64,000 nt of DNA, taken from contig CALYLX010000152.1 of the NCBI GenBank assembly GCA_944990035.1, positions 496,001 through 560,000 of the forward strand, written 5' to 3'. Source of the DNA: Clitopilus passeckerianus. Taxonomy: Eukaryota; Basidiomycota; Agaricomycetes; Agaricales; Entolomataceae. The position numbers were made by a program, and so were the translations under genes. Shown in pieces: positions 47,118 to 57,276 of this stretch (position 1 is its first letter; each line of letters starts with the position of its first letter). The notes beneath the pieces were generated by a model. The model did no database searches and had not been told where the DNA came from. It saw nothing but the letters and a program-made list of their open reading frames with translations.

Positions 47118-48535
47118 TGTCGGCACCTCTGAGGGTGTTCTCAGCTGCTGTGCTGGGCCTAATGGTCGAAGGGGTATTGACTCCAATGTGGCACGAGCAC
47201 CAAGCCTGGCGTTGGGAGATTGGCTTTAAAAAGAATAATCCTGTGACCTTTACTAGGCTTCTTGAGCTTGGCAGCTTCCCAGCTCAGAACCTATAGGCGT
47301 AGCGCACTGTGGCCAACGTGCTGAAAGACACCGTTTTGAGCTTGCTCGACGCCTGTTCTTTCGGTCCGATCACTATCCAAGAAAGGAACTCTATTCGCAC
47401 GTTGCTGGATCTCAAAGCTCTTGACAAATAACGACAAACCCTTCGTGTCCAAATCTGGCAGCCTACAGACAGGCCACTTTGACTCTGAACGCGTCGTTTC
47501 AGTCACTACACATTGGTTGACTGGGCCGCAGGCCTCTTACACCAATTTGAGGCTTTCCCGCGACCGTGAATGCTCCCTTCATTATTTGAGTGCTATTTCC
47601 TCGGTTATAGCTTGTACCACAACCAGGATCCGAGCCTATTCTTGGCCTATTCAGGGGTAACCTGACTCCGAGTCCTTCTCGCAGCGGCCTTCCAGGCCGC
47701 CTCGAGGGTGCTATACTCATGCACTCTCGACTTTAGCTAATACCTGATACATATTTGCAATAACCTCAGACTTGGTTTGAAGCATGTTTGGTTCATGCCC
47801 CAGACTTCATGACAAAGTCGACATGCTGCTCTGCTGAAGTCTGTGCCAAGGTCCAGCCCTGGAATCAAGTGTCCCGGAAGGCTCAACAACCTGCGCGAAT
47901 GGCTGGGTACTTCCACTTCTCTGATGCAAAGCTTCCTCACCCCGCCGTGCCCGTCCTTTTCCACGGCCCACACGCAAACTCCGGGATGTGGTAACATGGT
48001 ATGACCGGAGGCAGAAACGACCAATGCACATCATCGATTCACCATCAATCAAAACATCTTTTTGACATGTCGACTGAGTCACTGCACTAGTGTACTGAGG
48101 GCTAGACGCTCGCAGTGTGCAAGGCATGTTGTTTCTCTCTTCTGGCCTCTGTAACGACTCTGTGGGCTATGGTCAAGCACTGTCACATGGCTTTTGTGGC
48201 TCATCAAACGTGTACCAACATAGGGGCACAATACCAAACACCCAACAAAAAAAAATGTGTACGCCTTGCGATCTTTACAATCAAAAATGCAGCATGCCGC
48301 TGGAGACATCGTGCCTCCACTGCACCCCTTATTGCTCACAAGTTACCGATGGTATAAAAACATTTCAACGTCGGGTATTCGTGTTCTCCAACTTTTCCTC
48401 CAACCCCCACCTGACCTTACCTTACTCCTCCCCGGACCGCTCCTTACTTTGATCCGTCCCTCCACTTTAGTCCTCGATATAGCCTCGTGCTCGTCATCTT
48501 ATCATCACTAAACTAGATTTCATCGATCATCTACG
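47118..48535. other. Divergent intergenic region, nothing else recognised
   Basis: It holds the phosphate-transporter promoter and that of the 48.5 kb gene (TATAAAAA at 48353-48360, then a CT-rich leader). Short frames in the middle show no known domain. Confidence 0.5.
48353..48360 (+). promoter_or_regulatory. TATA box ahead of the acidic orphan gene
   Basis: TATAAAAA, followed by about 150 bases of CT-rich leader before the ATG at 48536. Confidence 0.5.
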
Positions 48536-49503
48536 ATGCTGAATAGAACCCTGACCGCATCCTCGAACACACACATGGTTGGTACCTCCAATATATGAGA
48601 CTATACAACTGATCTATAACCTGACCCTTCGTGCTGCTAGTCCAATTGCTCACCTTCGAGCGTGCTCGCTGATCTAGAGGCTCACGGAATCAATCTAAAA
48701 CGGCTTGCACTCTCTCAGCCACCCTCCCCCGCTGCTCTTACACTGAGGCGGACATGCCCACTTTCACAAGCTGAATCTTGTTACGACTCTGGCTACGAGT
48801 CCGATGACCCCATGGTCATGGACGACAGTGCAGATGAATCTGATTCGCAATCGGATGCATCTCCTAATCAAGATCGTTCTAGTCCCCCGCTTCCTCGTTC
48901 TCTGCTCCCCGATCCAAAGTTTGATATACGAGAGGTATATCTAGAATCTATCCGGGATGTCGTTTTTGAGCCTATCGAGGATCCTTTGACCCACACTCAT
49001 GATGAGGTATATCCTCGCTGTTTACTCGCTTCTAGAGGCGTGATGAATGACTGATGTTCCTAGTGTCCCACAACGGTCACTGTTGACCAGTACTACGGAT
49101 ATGAACCCGAGGATGCGGAAGTGTTATCCTCTAGTGATCAAGATAGCGACTCTGAGGATGTGGAAATGATCTCTGAGCCTCCTCAAAAGCGGTGTCGTGG
49201 TTTGCTGCCCCCGGCTGAAGGGCCATCATGGAAAGAGGTTAATTTTCGTTATGTTTACTTCGATAGCGTCGACAACGACGAATCTGAGGTAAGATTGCGG
49301 TTTCTATCCAAGAGTGACCCTTCTGACGGTTAACATACACACAGGCGCCCGAGGATGAACCAACTGCGCATTCATGGTCTCGCGCTTCCAATCCCAGAAA
49401 CCCAAGGAAGCACGGGCGGGGCAGAAGTGCAGCGGCGTGCGCGAAACGCGAACTTCTCTCACACGTTCGACCAATTACACGACGATTCCCCAGCGTTCAT
49501 TAA
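48536..49503 (+). CDS. Acidic orphan protein, 263 aa
   Basis: Four exons join in frame: 48536-48577, 48641-49006, 49064-49288 and 49345-49503. I do not recognise the family. The protein starts MLNRTLTASSNTHM, continues with SSVLADLEAHGINL, and holds several Asp/Glu/Ser-rich stretches (YESDDPMVMDDSADESD and SSSDQDSDSEDVEM). A possible nuclear signal follows (PPQKRCRG), and the C-terminus is Arg-rich. Two similar modules, IREVYLESIRDVVFEPIED and VNFRYVYFDSVDNDESE, suggest a short internal repeat of a beta-rich motif. All junctions are GT-AG and in frame, and a TATA box lies upstream. It is probably a nuclear, lineage-specific protein. Confidence 0.6.
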
Positions 49504-50520
49504 GAAGTTGCGGTGAAATTCTAGCTGAATATGTAGCTCAATTGAGTCTTCCTGAGTAGCTGACCTAGACTAAAAGGCCTGATGGAGGAGGAGGGCCACC
49601 AATAGACAATTAATACAGTAGTTTGTATATACCCCGGGACAATTGCAATCTTAATATCAACAGTCTACGAACGTTCATTGAGGCAGCCATCGGGGTCGAT
49701 CACTTGCGACTACGTCTATTATTAATTTGGCCTATGTCCTTGCTGTGTCCCCACATTCGCGTGATCTCCGAACCTCAGGTCGAACCAAGAATTCTTGAGA
49801 CGGGGATCGACGCTGCGCTCCGCACACCTTCGAACGAACAGGTCTCCGGAGATCGAGGAGTAGGACAATCTCAGTGCAAAGGCCTGATGTGATTCCTCCA
49901 GCAGTGGCGCGCAAATGATGCCAGACCTCAATTCGAGCCTTTGTTGGAATCTAGAAACGGACGCCCATGAGAAAATCCTCACATATCTATGTTCTCCACA
50001 CGGCCGACCAAGCTGGGATACAGGGGGCTTTAAACAGTAGCTAGGCTCCTTAAAAATGGGTTTGCTTTCATGAGGTCTTGGTGCGTGTTTGCTCATGTGG
50101 CTCGGCGCTGATGTAGAACGCCGGGTGCGACGGAGGAAGCATCTATCTCGGTAGCCAACTAATAGCGTTTGTTCCAATGGAAACCAAGCAGTTTTCGAGA
50201 GTTTGGAGTCTCTCCATCGACTTCATACAGGACGAGTTCAATCTAAAGCATCATGATGCTGATTGGCCCGCACTTGTCTCCGACAACCGGAGTTTTCCAT
50301 CCGTCTCAGCATGGTTCCTCCTGGGCCGAACCTGCAGGTACCCAGGGTCTCCACTAGGCTAGTCTTATTCTAACCCTTAGAAACCTTATGGGTTATGTCG
50401 TTGGTTCGTTATTTGCGTTCACTCCTTTACCTCTCACTACCACGATCGCCAGCGCAAGTCTTCACCACCACCTCGTCTGTTTAAGCCAGCACATAGCTGG
50501 GACCAAGACGGCGTGTGTGA
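49504..50520. other. Intergenic, nothing recognised
   Basis: About 1 kb. A 61-codon plus frame at 50177-50362 and a longer minus frame at 50177-49722 have no known features. Confidence 0.45.
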
Positions 50521-52508
50521 ATGATTAACAACTCTTTCGGTGCGTTTCTATCCGAAAGATCTGCAAACTCAAACGCTTACTCCTCATTCGCTGTCAGGCG
50601 CCGCGTTCATTGGAATCCTCTTCACTGCCATGTTCGTGTCTTGCACTCAGCGCATCCTGGGTATCTTACTGACCTGCCCGCAGTTTGTATGGAATCACGA
50701 CCCTCCAGGTACATCATATTCACATGGTTCTGATCCACTCGACTTGACATTCTATTTTTGCAGACGTTCTACTATTACAATCATTACCCTAAGGACCGGA
50801 AAGAAACGAAAACATGTGTGGGTGGAATTCAACCCTACGAAATCTAAGCAGGATATTGAGGTCATCCCGTTGCAGGTCGCAGCAGTATGGTGGGGCCACC
50901 TACACTGATATCTGTCAGGTGCCAGGATGCTGATATTCATCAATGTACAGGGCGCTCGATACCCTTCACCTTGTGCTTGGTGAGTGGTTCCTTACGTGCC
51001 TTATTCGAGCTGCGTCTCTAACGAAACATAACCACAGTCGCAATAGCTATGTATCATTACCTCGTAGGTGACCAATAGCTGTTCAAACTGCGACTTTTTG
51101 ACGCCCTCGAAGATCGACAACTATGACAACCCCTCCGCACTAGATGATGGTCATTGGTAACAATCACATTCCTATAACATATTGCGTGCCTGACCCGACA
51201 TCTAGGACTCTTTTCGTGAGTTCAGAGTTGTAGCTAGCTACTCCGAGCTTTGATTGACTCTTCAAAATTCGAAGGCTTCCTTAGCTTCAAATGTAAAGCC
51301 GTGAAATATGCATTGCCTCAGAGACGCACGCTCATCCGATGATTCTTATAGATTGCAATAGCATTCCTCAGCCATTGGTAGGCAACTCACGTAGTTTGGG
51401 ATGCCGAGGATGCTAATCTTGCGATGAAGGTACTTTACCCTGCAGATCTTCCGGTGTATGTCACCATTTCATCAGATTTCTTGTACTTCTCGTTGACGTC
51501 TGGGCCATGGATAGTATGCAGAGAAAATCTCAGATGGCTCGCGCTTATATCGATCGTAGGTCTCCCAATCTGTTTTTCGACCCTTTTTTGACGTACAATG
51601 GTAGGGAGTGCTGAACTTCGTTCATCTTGGCTTTGGAATTGGTATGTTCAGAACTGTGTGGAATTCCCTAATTTTAACCTATTGCCCGCAGAATCCGTCG
51701 TACTATTGTTGGTCCACCTCGAAGAATCCAGAATCCAGCGGCTGATCCAAACCCTTTTTACAGAATTGAGAGAAGGAAGTTCAGTATGCTGGGCTCACTT
51801 TCTGTATGTAGAACTTCCCGCCTCCTTACGCTATGGCTAATGCATCCCGCGCAGAAAATTGCCTTTATCCCCTTCGCGGCTTTGGCGATTACTTCTGATG
51901 TGGTCATCGCGGGGGCTTTGTGCATCCTTCTGCATGAAAATAAGAGGGGCATGAGGAAGTACGAGTTCTTGATACGTCTATTTTTGCTCTTGCTTCTGAT
52001 ACCCATCTGAAGGACACGGACATTGGTCAATACGCTTATTGTGTATGCGATCAATCGCTGCCTTCTGACGTCGTAAGTCGGCCTCAGTTTATCCTTAAGC
52101 TATTAGAAGGGAAGTGCTGACTTGCATTAGAATAGTGGCTGTTGCTGAGCTCATTACTGTGAGTACACTGAATTTGCATCGGGTTTTAGCCTCAAACCCC
52201 GGGGTAGTACCTAGCGAGCCCACATAGTCTTTGGTTCCTTGCCATTGACTTCGTCATCGGCGAGCGTGAGTTCTACGACTTTCTCCTGGTCTGATACGCT
52301 GACACCCTTGGACAGTATGGGCTAATAGCTTACTCGCCTCGCTGAACAGCCGGCATTCCTTGATGAGGTCAAGAACCGAAATCGTCAGCCCAGAGATTAG
52401 TGGAATCAACTTCCATCAGTCTGTCGAAGCAGTGAGTTATTTCCATGTGGCCCATTTTGACGATCCTTACATTTTTGATAGGGAAATACGGTAGGAGAGC
52501 CTGGCTGA
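50521..52508 (+). CDS. DUF6534-type multi-span membrane protein (two junctions unresolved)
   Basis: Many tiny exons spell out the family. Resolved blocks are 50521-50539, 50598-50637, 50684-50708, 50764-50817, 50876-50889, 50951-50979, 51038-51063, 51113-51156, 51206-51215, 51275-51292, 51352-51377, 51446-51453, 51522-51555, 51605-51641, 51692-51783, 51855-51958, 52013-52072, 52131-52158, an exon near 52230-52265, 52316-52431 and 52482-52508. Landmarks: FGAAFIGILF, LYGITTLQTFYYYNHYPKDR, LDTLHLVL, SDVVIAGALCILLHENKRGMRK, TLVNTLIVYAINRCLLTS and WANSLLASLNSR. The family has seven helices and no known function. Frame cannot be kept between 51377 and 51446, nor just after 52158, so the gene may be damaged or use unusual splice sites. 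Confidence 0.65.
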
Positions 52509-52548
52509 AAGCTTTCCGTCTACTTATCATCTTCATTGATCCCCGTCA

Positions 52549-52602
52549 GGATGCGAGGGGGATAGTTCTCGGGCTCGAACTTACAGAACCATCATTCGGA
52601 AC
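52549..52602 (+). repeat. Short dispersed repeat, copy 1
   Basis: The core GAGGGGGATAGTTC followed later by ATCATTCGGAAC matches 54256-54310, which has GAGGGGGATAGTTC and ATCATCCGGAAC. Both copies lie just after a membrane-protein gene. Confidence 0.55.
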
Positions 52603-52837
52603 AAGTGCTCTCGCAAGTGAACCGGCTCAGACCGGCGTAAAGGACCTTCAGCAGGATACAAGTAGTGGGGTCTCTCGATGACACATGTGGCTAGCTAGAA
52701 ATATAAGTTAATGTACACTCTTGGCCTCGACGAAATCTCGGCCAAAGGGCCTCACAGCCACAGATGGCACAAAATGACTCGGATGCTATCGGATGGTGGT
52801 TGTCCAGATTCGCATCAGATAGGACTAAGGGACTGGC

Positions 52838-52845
52838 TATAAAAA
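52838..52845 (+). promoter_or_regulatory. TATA box of the 424-aa membrane-protein gene
   Basis: TATAAAAA lies 50 bases ahead of the ATG at 52888. The same frame is closed by a TAA inside this box, so the start cannot lie further upstream without an intron. Confidence 0.6.
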
Positions 52846-52887
52846 CCGAAGGAGCTGGCAGCGACAGACGGACCGTATCCGCCAGCC

Positions 52888-54212
52888 ATGAACCCTTCAG
52901 AGTGCCCCGACTCCTGCGAGCGCAGGACTACGTATTCTATCATCTGGAGCTGCATTACGACGATTTTCCTCTGTACATGGGTCTCGCTTCATCCCAATCT
53001 TCCGGAAAAGTTTGAAGAATACTCGTTCGCTCAAAAATGGTTCCGTCGTGCTGAGATGCTTCTTTTCTCAATAACTCTACCGGAGTTAACCACGGTCTTA
53101 GCATTCAGACAGTGGGTAACCGTAAGGAAGATTACCAAGGAATTGCGGCGAAGTCATCCTGGTGAGCTAACTGGCTACTCCTTGTCATTCGCTTTACATT
53201 TAGCTTTGAAGCCCGTAATTGGACTCACACCCACTCCTTTCTGGTTCTAATGGGTGGCTTTGTCGATCATAATGTCACTAGGCGCCAGTCGCCGGATGAT
53301 ATCAATCTTTGGCTTCAGAAGGAACACCACGAGCTTGTATCTCCACGTGGAATCAGCGATAAAAGTAAGGGTGATGAGATCTCCAAGTCTTTGGTCATGA
53401 TCCAAACCCTTTGGTTTCTTCTGCAATTCTTTGCTCGGATTCAGATTGGCCTGGCCATCACCGAACTGGAACTTGTGACTACTGCCTACGCCATCCTAAA
53501 CATAATCACTTATGGTTTCTGGTGGCACAAGCCATTGAACGTTGACTGTCCAATACGTTTGGACGTAGATGATCAGGGTAAACCTCAGTATCCCTCTATC
53601 ACCCCCCTGGATGTTATAGATGATGACGGTTGGTTATCCAGTCATTCATCACTCGTCAATGCACTTATTTACTCTCTCAAAGAATCCTTCCGCTCCTCGT
53701 ATCTGACATCAAATCCTTTCAAGGCAATCATCACTCTATTTGGACGGGCGATCGTTTCGTCCAATCTCATTGGAAGTGACATGTGTATTGCAGAAATATC
53801 TCACGCCTCTGGGCTTAAACTGCGATACTTTCATGGCCATTCCATCCAGCGTCTTAGGATACCCTTAGTCTTTGCGCTCCCGATCTTTTTCGGAGCTGCT
53901 CATTGTGGAGCATGGACGTTCTTCTTTCCGTCTTCTGCAGAGAGGCTCATTTGGCAACTCTGCGCCGTCTTTATAACAGTATCTCCGTTGTTGATAGTCT
54001 TAGTTGCATTCGCCTTAGGCTCTGAGATTGATGGATTAGATCCGGAACGTCTGGGCTCCAATGTGTTGCTTCTTACCTTTACATTAGTGGTTTTATTTTT
54101 TTACACTATGGCACGATTTATATTGATAGTCGAGATGTTTGTTCTTCTACGATCGCTACCAGACTCCGCATATCTTACAGTCAACTGGACAAAATACATA
54201 CCTCACATATAG
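52888..54212 (+). CDS. Large multi-span membrane protein (Agaricomycete family), 424 aa
   Basis: Two exons join in frame: 52888-53161 and 53212-54212. The N-terminus has the family signature CPDSCERRTTYSIIWSC and TWVSLHPN, and the middle has LVLMGGFVDHN and YGFWWHKPLNVDCP. Hydrophobic segments lie at TIFLCTWVSLH, SLVMIQTLWFLLQFF, TTAYAILNIITYGF, LVFALPIFFGAAHC, LCAVFITVSPLLIVLVAF and LLTFTLVVLFFYTMARF. It ends in the usual TVNWTKYIPHI. This family is abundant in mushrooms and lacks any assigned function. No enzyme or transporter motif is visible. Confidence 0.8.
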
Positions 54213-54538
54213 CTATTCTCGCTCTTCCATTAGTCACCAGTCATTCGCCGATTTAGGATGTGAGGGGGATAGTTCCCGGACTAAACTTCGGCGCGACCAT
54301 CATCCGGAACGACGGATTCGCCCAGAAAATGAGCTACGGAAGGTGCAAGCAAAGGTTGCCCTTGACGAGAATTCTGAAAAGGACACAGCCACACATGATA
54401 CACCTTCGTTCCTTGACTCGGTGTCGGCATGAGGCGTTGCAATTGTTGTCTCCAAAGAGCGCTCAGCACCCAGGTTTTGACGGAGTCCTCCACTGATTGA
54501 AGTTAGCACACACAGAGGTCGTGACCAACTTCTCTTAG
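54213..54538. other. Spacer with second copy of the short repeat
   Basis: It holds the repeat at 54256-54310 and the promoter of the NACHT gene. Nothing else is recognised. Confidence 0.5.
54256..54310 (+). repeat. Short dispersed repeat, copy 2
   Basis: Counterpart of 52549-52602. Confidence 0.55.
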
Positions 54539-56849
54539 ATGTCAGTGCTTCAAAATGCTCAAAACTTAGTGATCTTTGGAGGGCAGTTTACCTCTGTTAA
54601 CGAAGGCCTAGGCAGCAGTCGGGATCGACCAGGAATAGATGGTATGCACGACCATCTTGGCAGTAGTAATGCGGAAGCTTATTGAGCGCAGGAATGCAGC
54701 TATTATTGGCCAACGTTGTTCCCAGCGCGTTTCACAATTCTCAAGACAGATTTGACCCTCCCAAATGCCACCCAGAGACGCGTGTCGCCATCCTTGGGAG
54801 GATCATAGATTGGCTAGAGGCGCCCTCTTCTGCCACCCCATTTATGTGGCTATACGGGCCTGCTGGAGCAGGGAAATCCGCGATCGCTCAGACGACTGCT
54901 GAGAAATGCCAGAATGTTGCTATTCTCGGCGCAACCTACTTCTTCTCTCGGACCTCTGTAGAGCGGAGCGAAATCAAAGGACTGATCCCAACCATCAGCT
55001 ACCAGCTAACGGAAACCATTCCTGCTGTTCGGCCTCTGATCCGTAGAGCAGTGGAGGAACATCCGCTGATCTTCCAGCGTTCACTCGATGAGCAGCTGAA
55101 AGTCCTGATCATTAATCCTTTAAGGGCCCTCGAACCAGCTCTTTCGCGTCGAATGCTCCTCGTCATTGATGGCCTCGACGAGTGTGATGGGTCAGCTGCC
55201 CAGGCAGCTGCTCTTCAGAGCTTGACGGCGCTTTTCAGAAGGGAAGCCCTCCCATTGTTCGTGCTGTGTGCCAGTCGGCCCGAACCAGCGATTCGAGACG
55301 CGTTTAACTCGGAACCACTCTCGCCTCGTTCACAAACAATTCCTATCGGGAATTCATCGGATTCCAGGGCAGATATACGAATCTTCCTTCGCAATGGATT
55401 CGAGCAACTGAAACGGACGCACATTCTCAGGCGACACATTCCCACAGATTGGCCATCGGATGACGTCGTTGAATGGCTTGTCACAAAATCCTGCGGCCAG
55501 TTCAGCTATGCTTCTACCGTCATGAAATACGTCCAATCCCCCAACAACAGACCAATGGATCGACTTAAAGTCATCCTTGGGATCAATACTGTGAGGAACG
55601 AGCTCCCTTTCGCTGCCTTGGATGCTCTCTATTTCCACGTTCTGTCTGCTGTGGATAGAATCGATGCCGTTCTCGACATTATTAGAGTTATCATCTTCAG
55701 CAAACACCCGTTATTGACTCCCTCCTTCATTGAGGATTTCCTGCTCTACGAGGCCGGAGACGTGACGCTCCTTCTGAGCGGGCTTCATTCGCTGTTGCAT
55801 ATCCCAAACCCGGAGGATCTCGGCGTATATATAGGGATCCTCCATGCGTCTTTGACGGATTTCTTCATGGATAGATCGAGATCAGGCCGATATTTCCTAC
55901 ATGAACCCACCTCTCATGCCTTCCTCGCCCGCGCCTGTCTCAGGCAAATATCGTCATACTCAGTTCCTGACGGGGCCAACCCCGTGAATCAAGCCTGGAT
56001 CCAATCCGTTTATCATCCGTTTTCATATGCCCATGAATATATTGTGTACCATCTCGAAAGAGCCTTGCCGACCGACGAATTGAAAGATGCCCTCCTCCAG
56101 CTGGACCTTTCGGAGACCATTGAGCGCGCTCATCGTCTGCGCCGATCACTGGCAACCCGATGGCAAGAATCGATTTTCTCCATCCTTTCATGGTCATCTC
56201 GACTCGACACGGAAGCAATGGAAACTGATGATGGGCAAGAAACACCACCCCCAAATAACCTATTTCTCTCAATACAGACGAAGTACGATGAATGGCTGAA
56301 GTTACGGCTAGACCGGCTGCCGTACTGCGATTGCCTCATGCAGCTTCTTGCACTCGTAGTATGCGAAGCGGGGCCAGGCAGTTGTCAATGCATCTGCGAC
56401 GACGGGGAGCCCGATTCAATAGAATTGGATTTCCTTGATTGGGTTGATAAGTCCACAAATATTTTGGACTATTTCGGCTCCTTTCTCCAAGACGAGGGAC
56501 GTGCAGAGGGCTACTTTGTGACAGAGGACTATATTGAAGAGGTCGTTTATCAATATGTCAACGACCACCTTGAGGAGATAGAAACTACTGGGTAGGTGCT
56601 TGAGCCCTATTCACGCAATGAATACTGAATTCAATGAATAGATCGCCGTTCGTGTACGAGGAAACCCGGAAAAGAAGATTCGGACACCCATCTGTCACGG
56701 TCGCTTCCCGTATCCTGACAAGAGCCCCTAAATGTCGTGAGATCTTCCGTCGCATAGAAGTCGCAACTGCTACAACACCTTTTTTGGTGACGTTATATCT
56801 ATGGACAATACGGACATCTGCTGAGAGCTATATACAGCAGAGTCGCTGA
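54539..56849 (+). CDS. NACHT-domain P-loop NTPase (fungal NLR-like), 736 aa
   Basis: Three exons join in frame: 54539-54641, 54692-56591 and 56642-56849. Exon 1 gives the usual N-terminal leader of this mushroom family (QNAQNLVIFGGQFTSV). Then come PPKCHPETRVAI, Walker A GPAGAGKS (about residues 90-97), YFFSRT, Walker B LLVIDGLDECDG (about 190-201), LFVLCASRPE and LHASLTDFF. NACHT proteins form nucleotide-dependent switches, and in fungi some act in self/non-self recognition. No WD40, ankyrin or TPR repeats follow, so the C-terminal sensor is absent or unrecognised. If the last donor is skipped the protein ends at 56595, four codons after the conserved region, instead of gaining 70 basic residues. 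Confidence 0.85.
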
Positions 56850-57276
56850 AGGCCAATAATAAGATAGTGTAGTACGTATACGTGTCCGTCTCTCATTCAA
56901 AAGGCTTTGGTAGCCATTGCCCCGCAATGGAATGAAATAGCTCATAACAGCGATTGTGATTCATAATGATTCCTTGTATGAGAAAAAACTACGCTCGTGA
57001 CAAACGTATATATATCTTCGGGCGAAAATGCAAATAGATAGGTATGCGGTATTCTTGGAACCGAAGGGAGGATGTTTGCGGCCAACAACGAAGAAGATGC
57101 AGGTATAATGATATAAATACCAGTCAAAACCAAGGAGCAGGGGATGTAAGCTTAAGATCGTGAGGTATCATAAATCATAAAGTCGTAAGGGTCGTGTCAA
57201 AAGGCAGAGTGAAGAAAAGTATCTTGCAACACTGGAAGAAGATTCCAGCCTGTGGTGATCGATATTGGAATGTTCA
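56850..57276. other. Convergent spacer, nothing recognised
   Basis: It contains 3' flanks of the NACHT gene and the SAM-domain gene. Confidence 0.5.

Larger units (their letters stand above)
52509..52887. other. Spacer with a repeat and the promoter of the next gene
   Basis: Bases 52549-52602 match 54256-54310. A TATA box at 52838-52845 belongs to the next gene. Confidence 0.5.
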
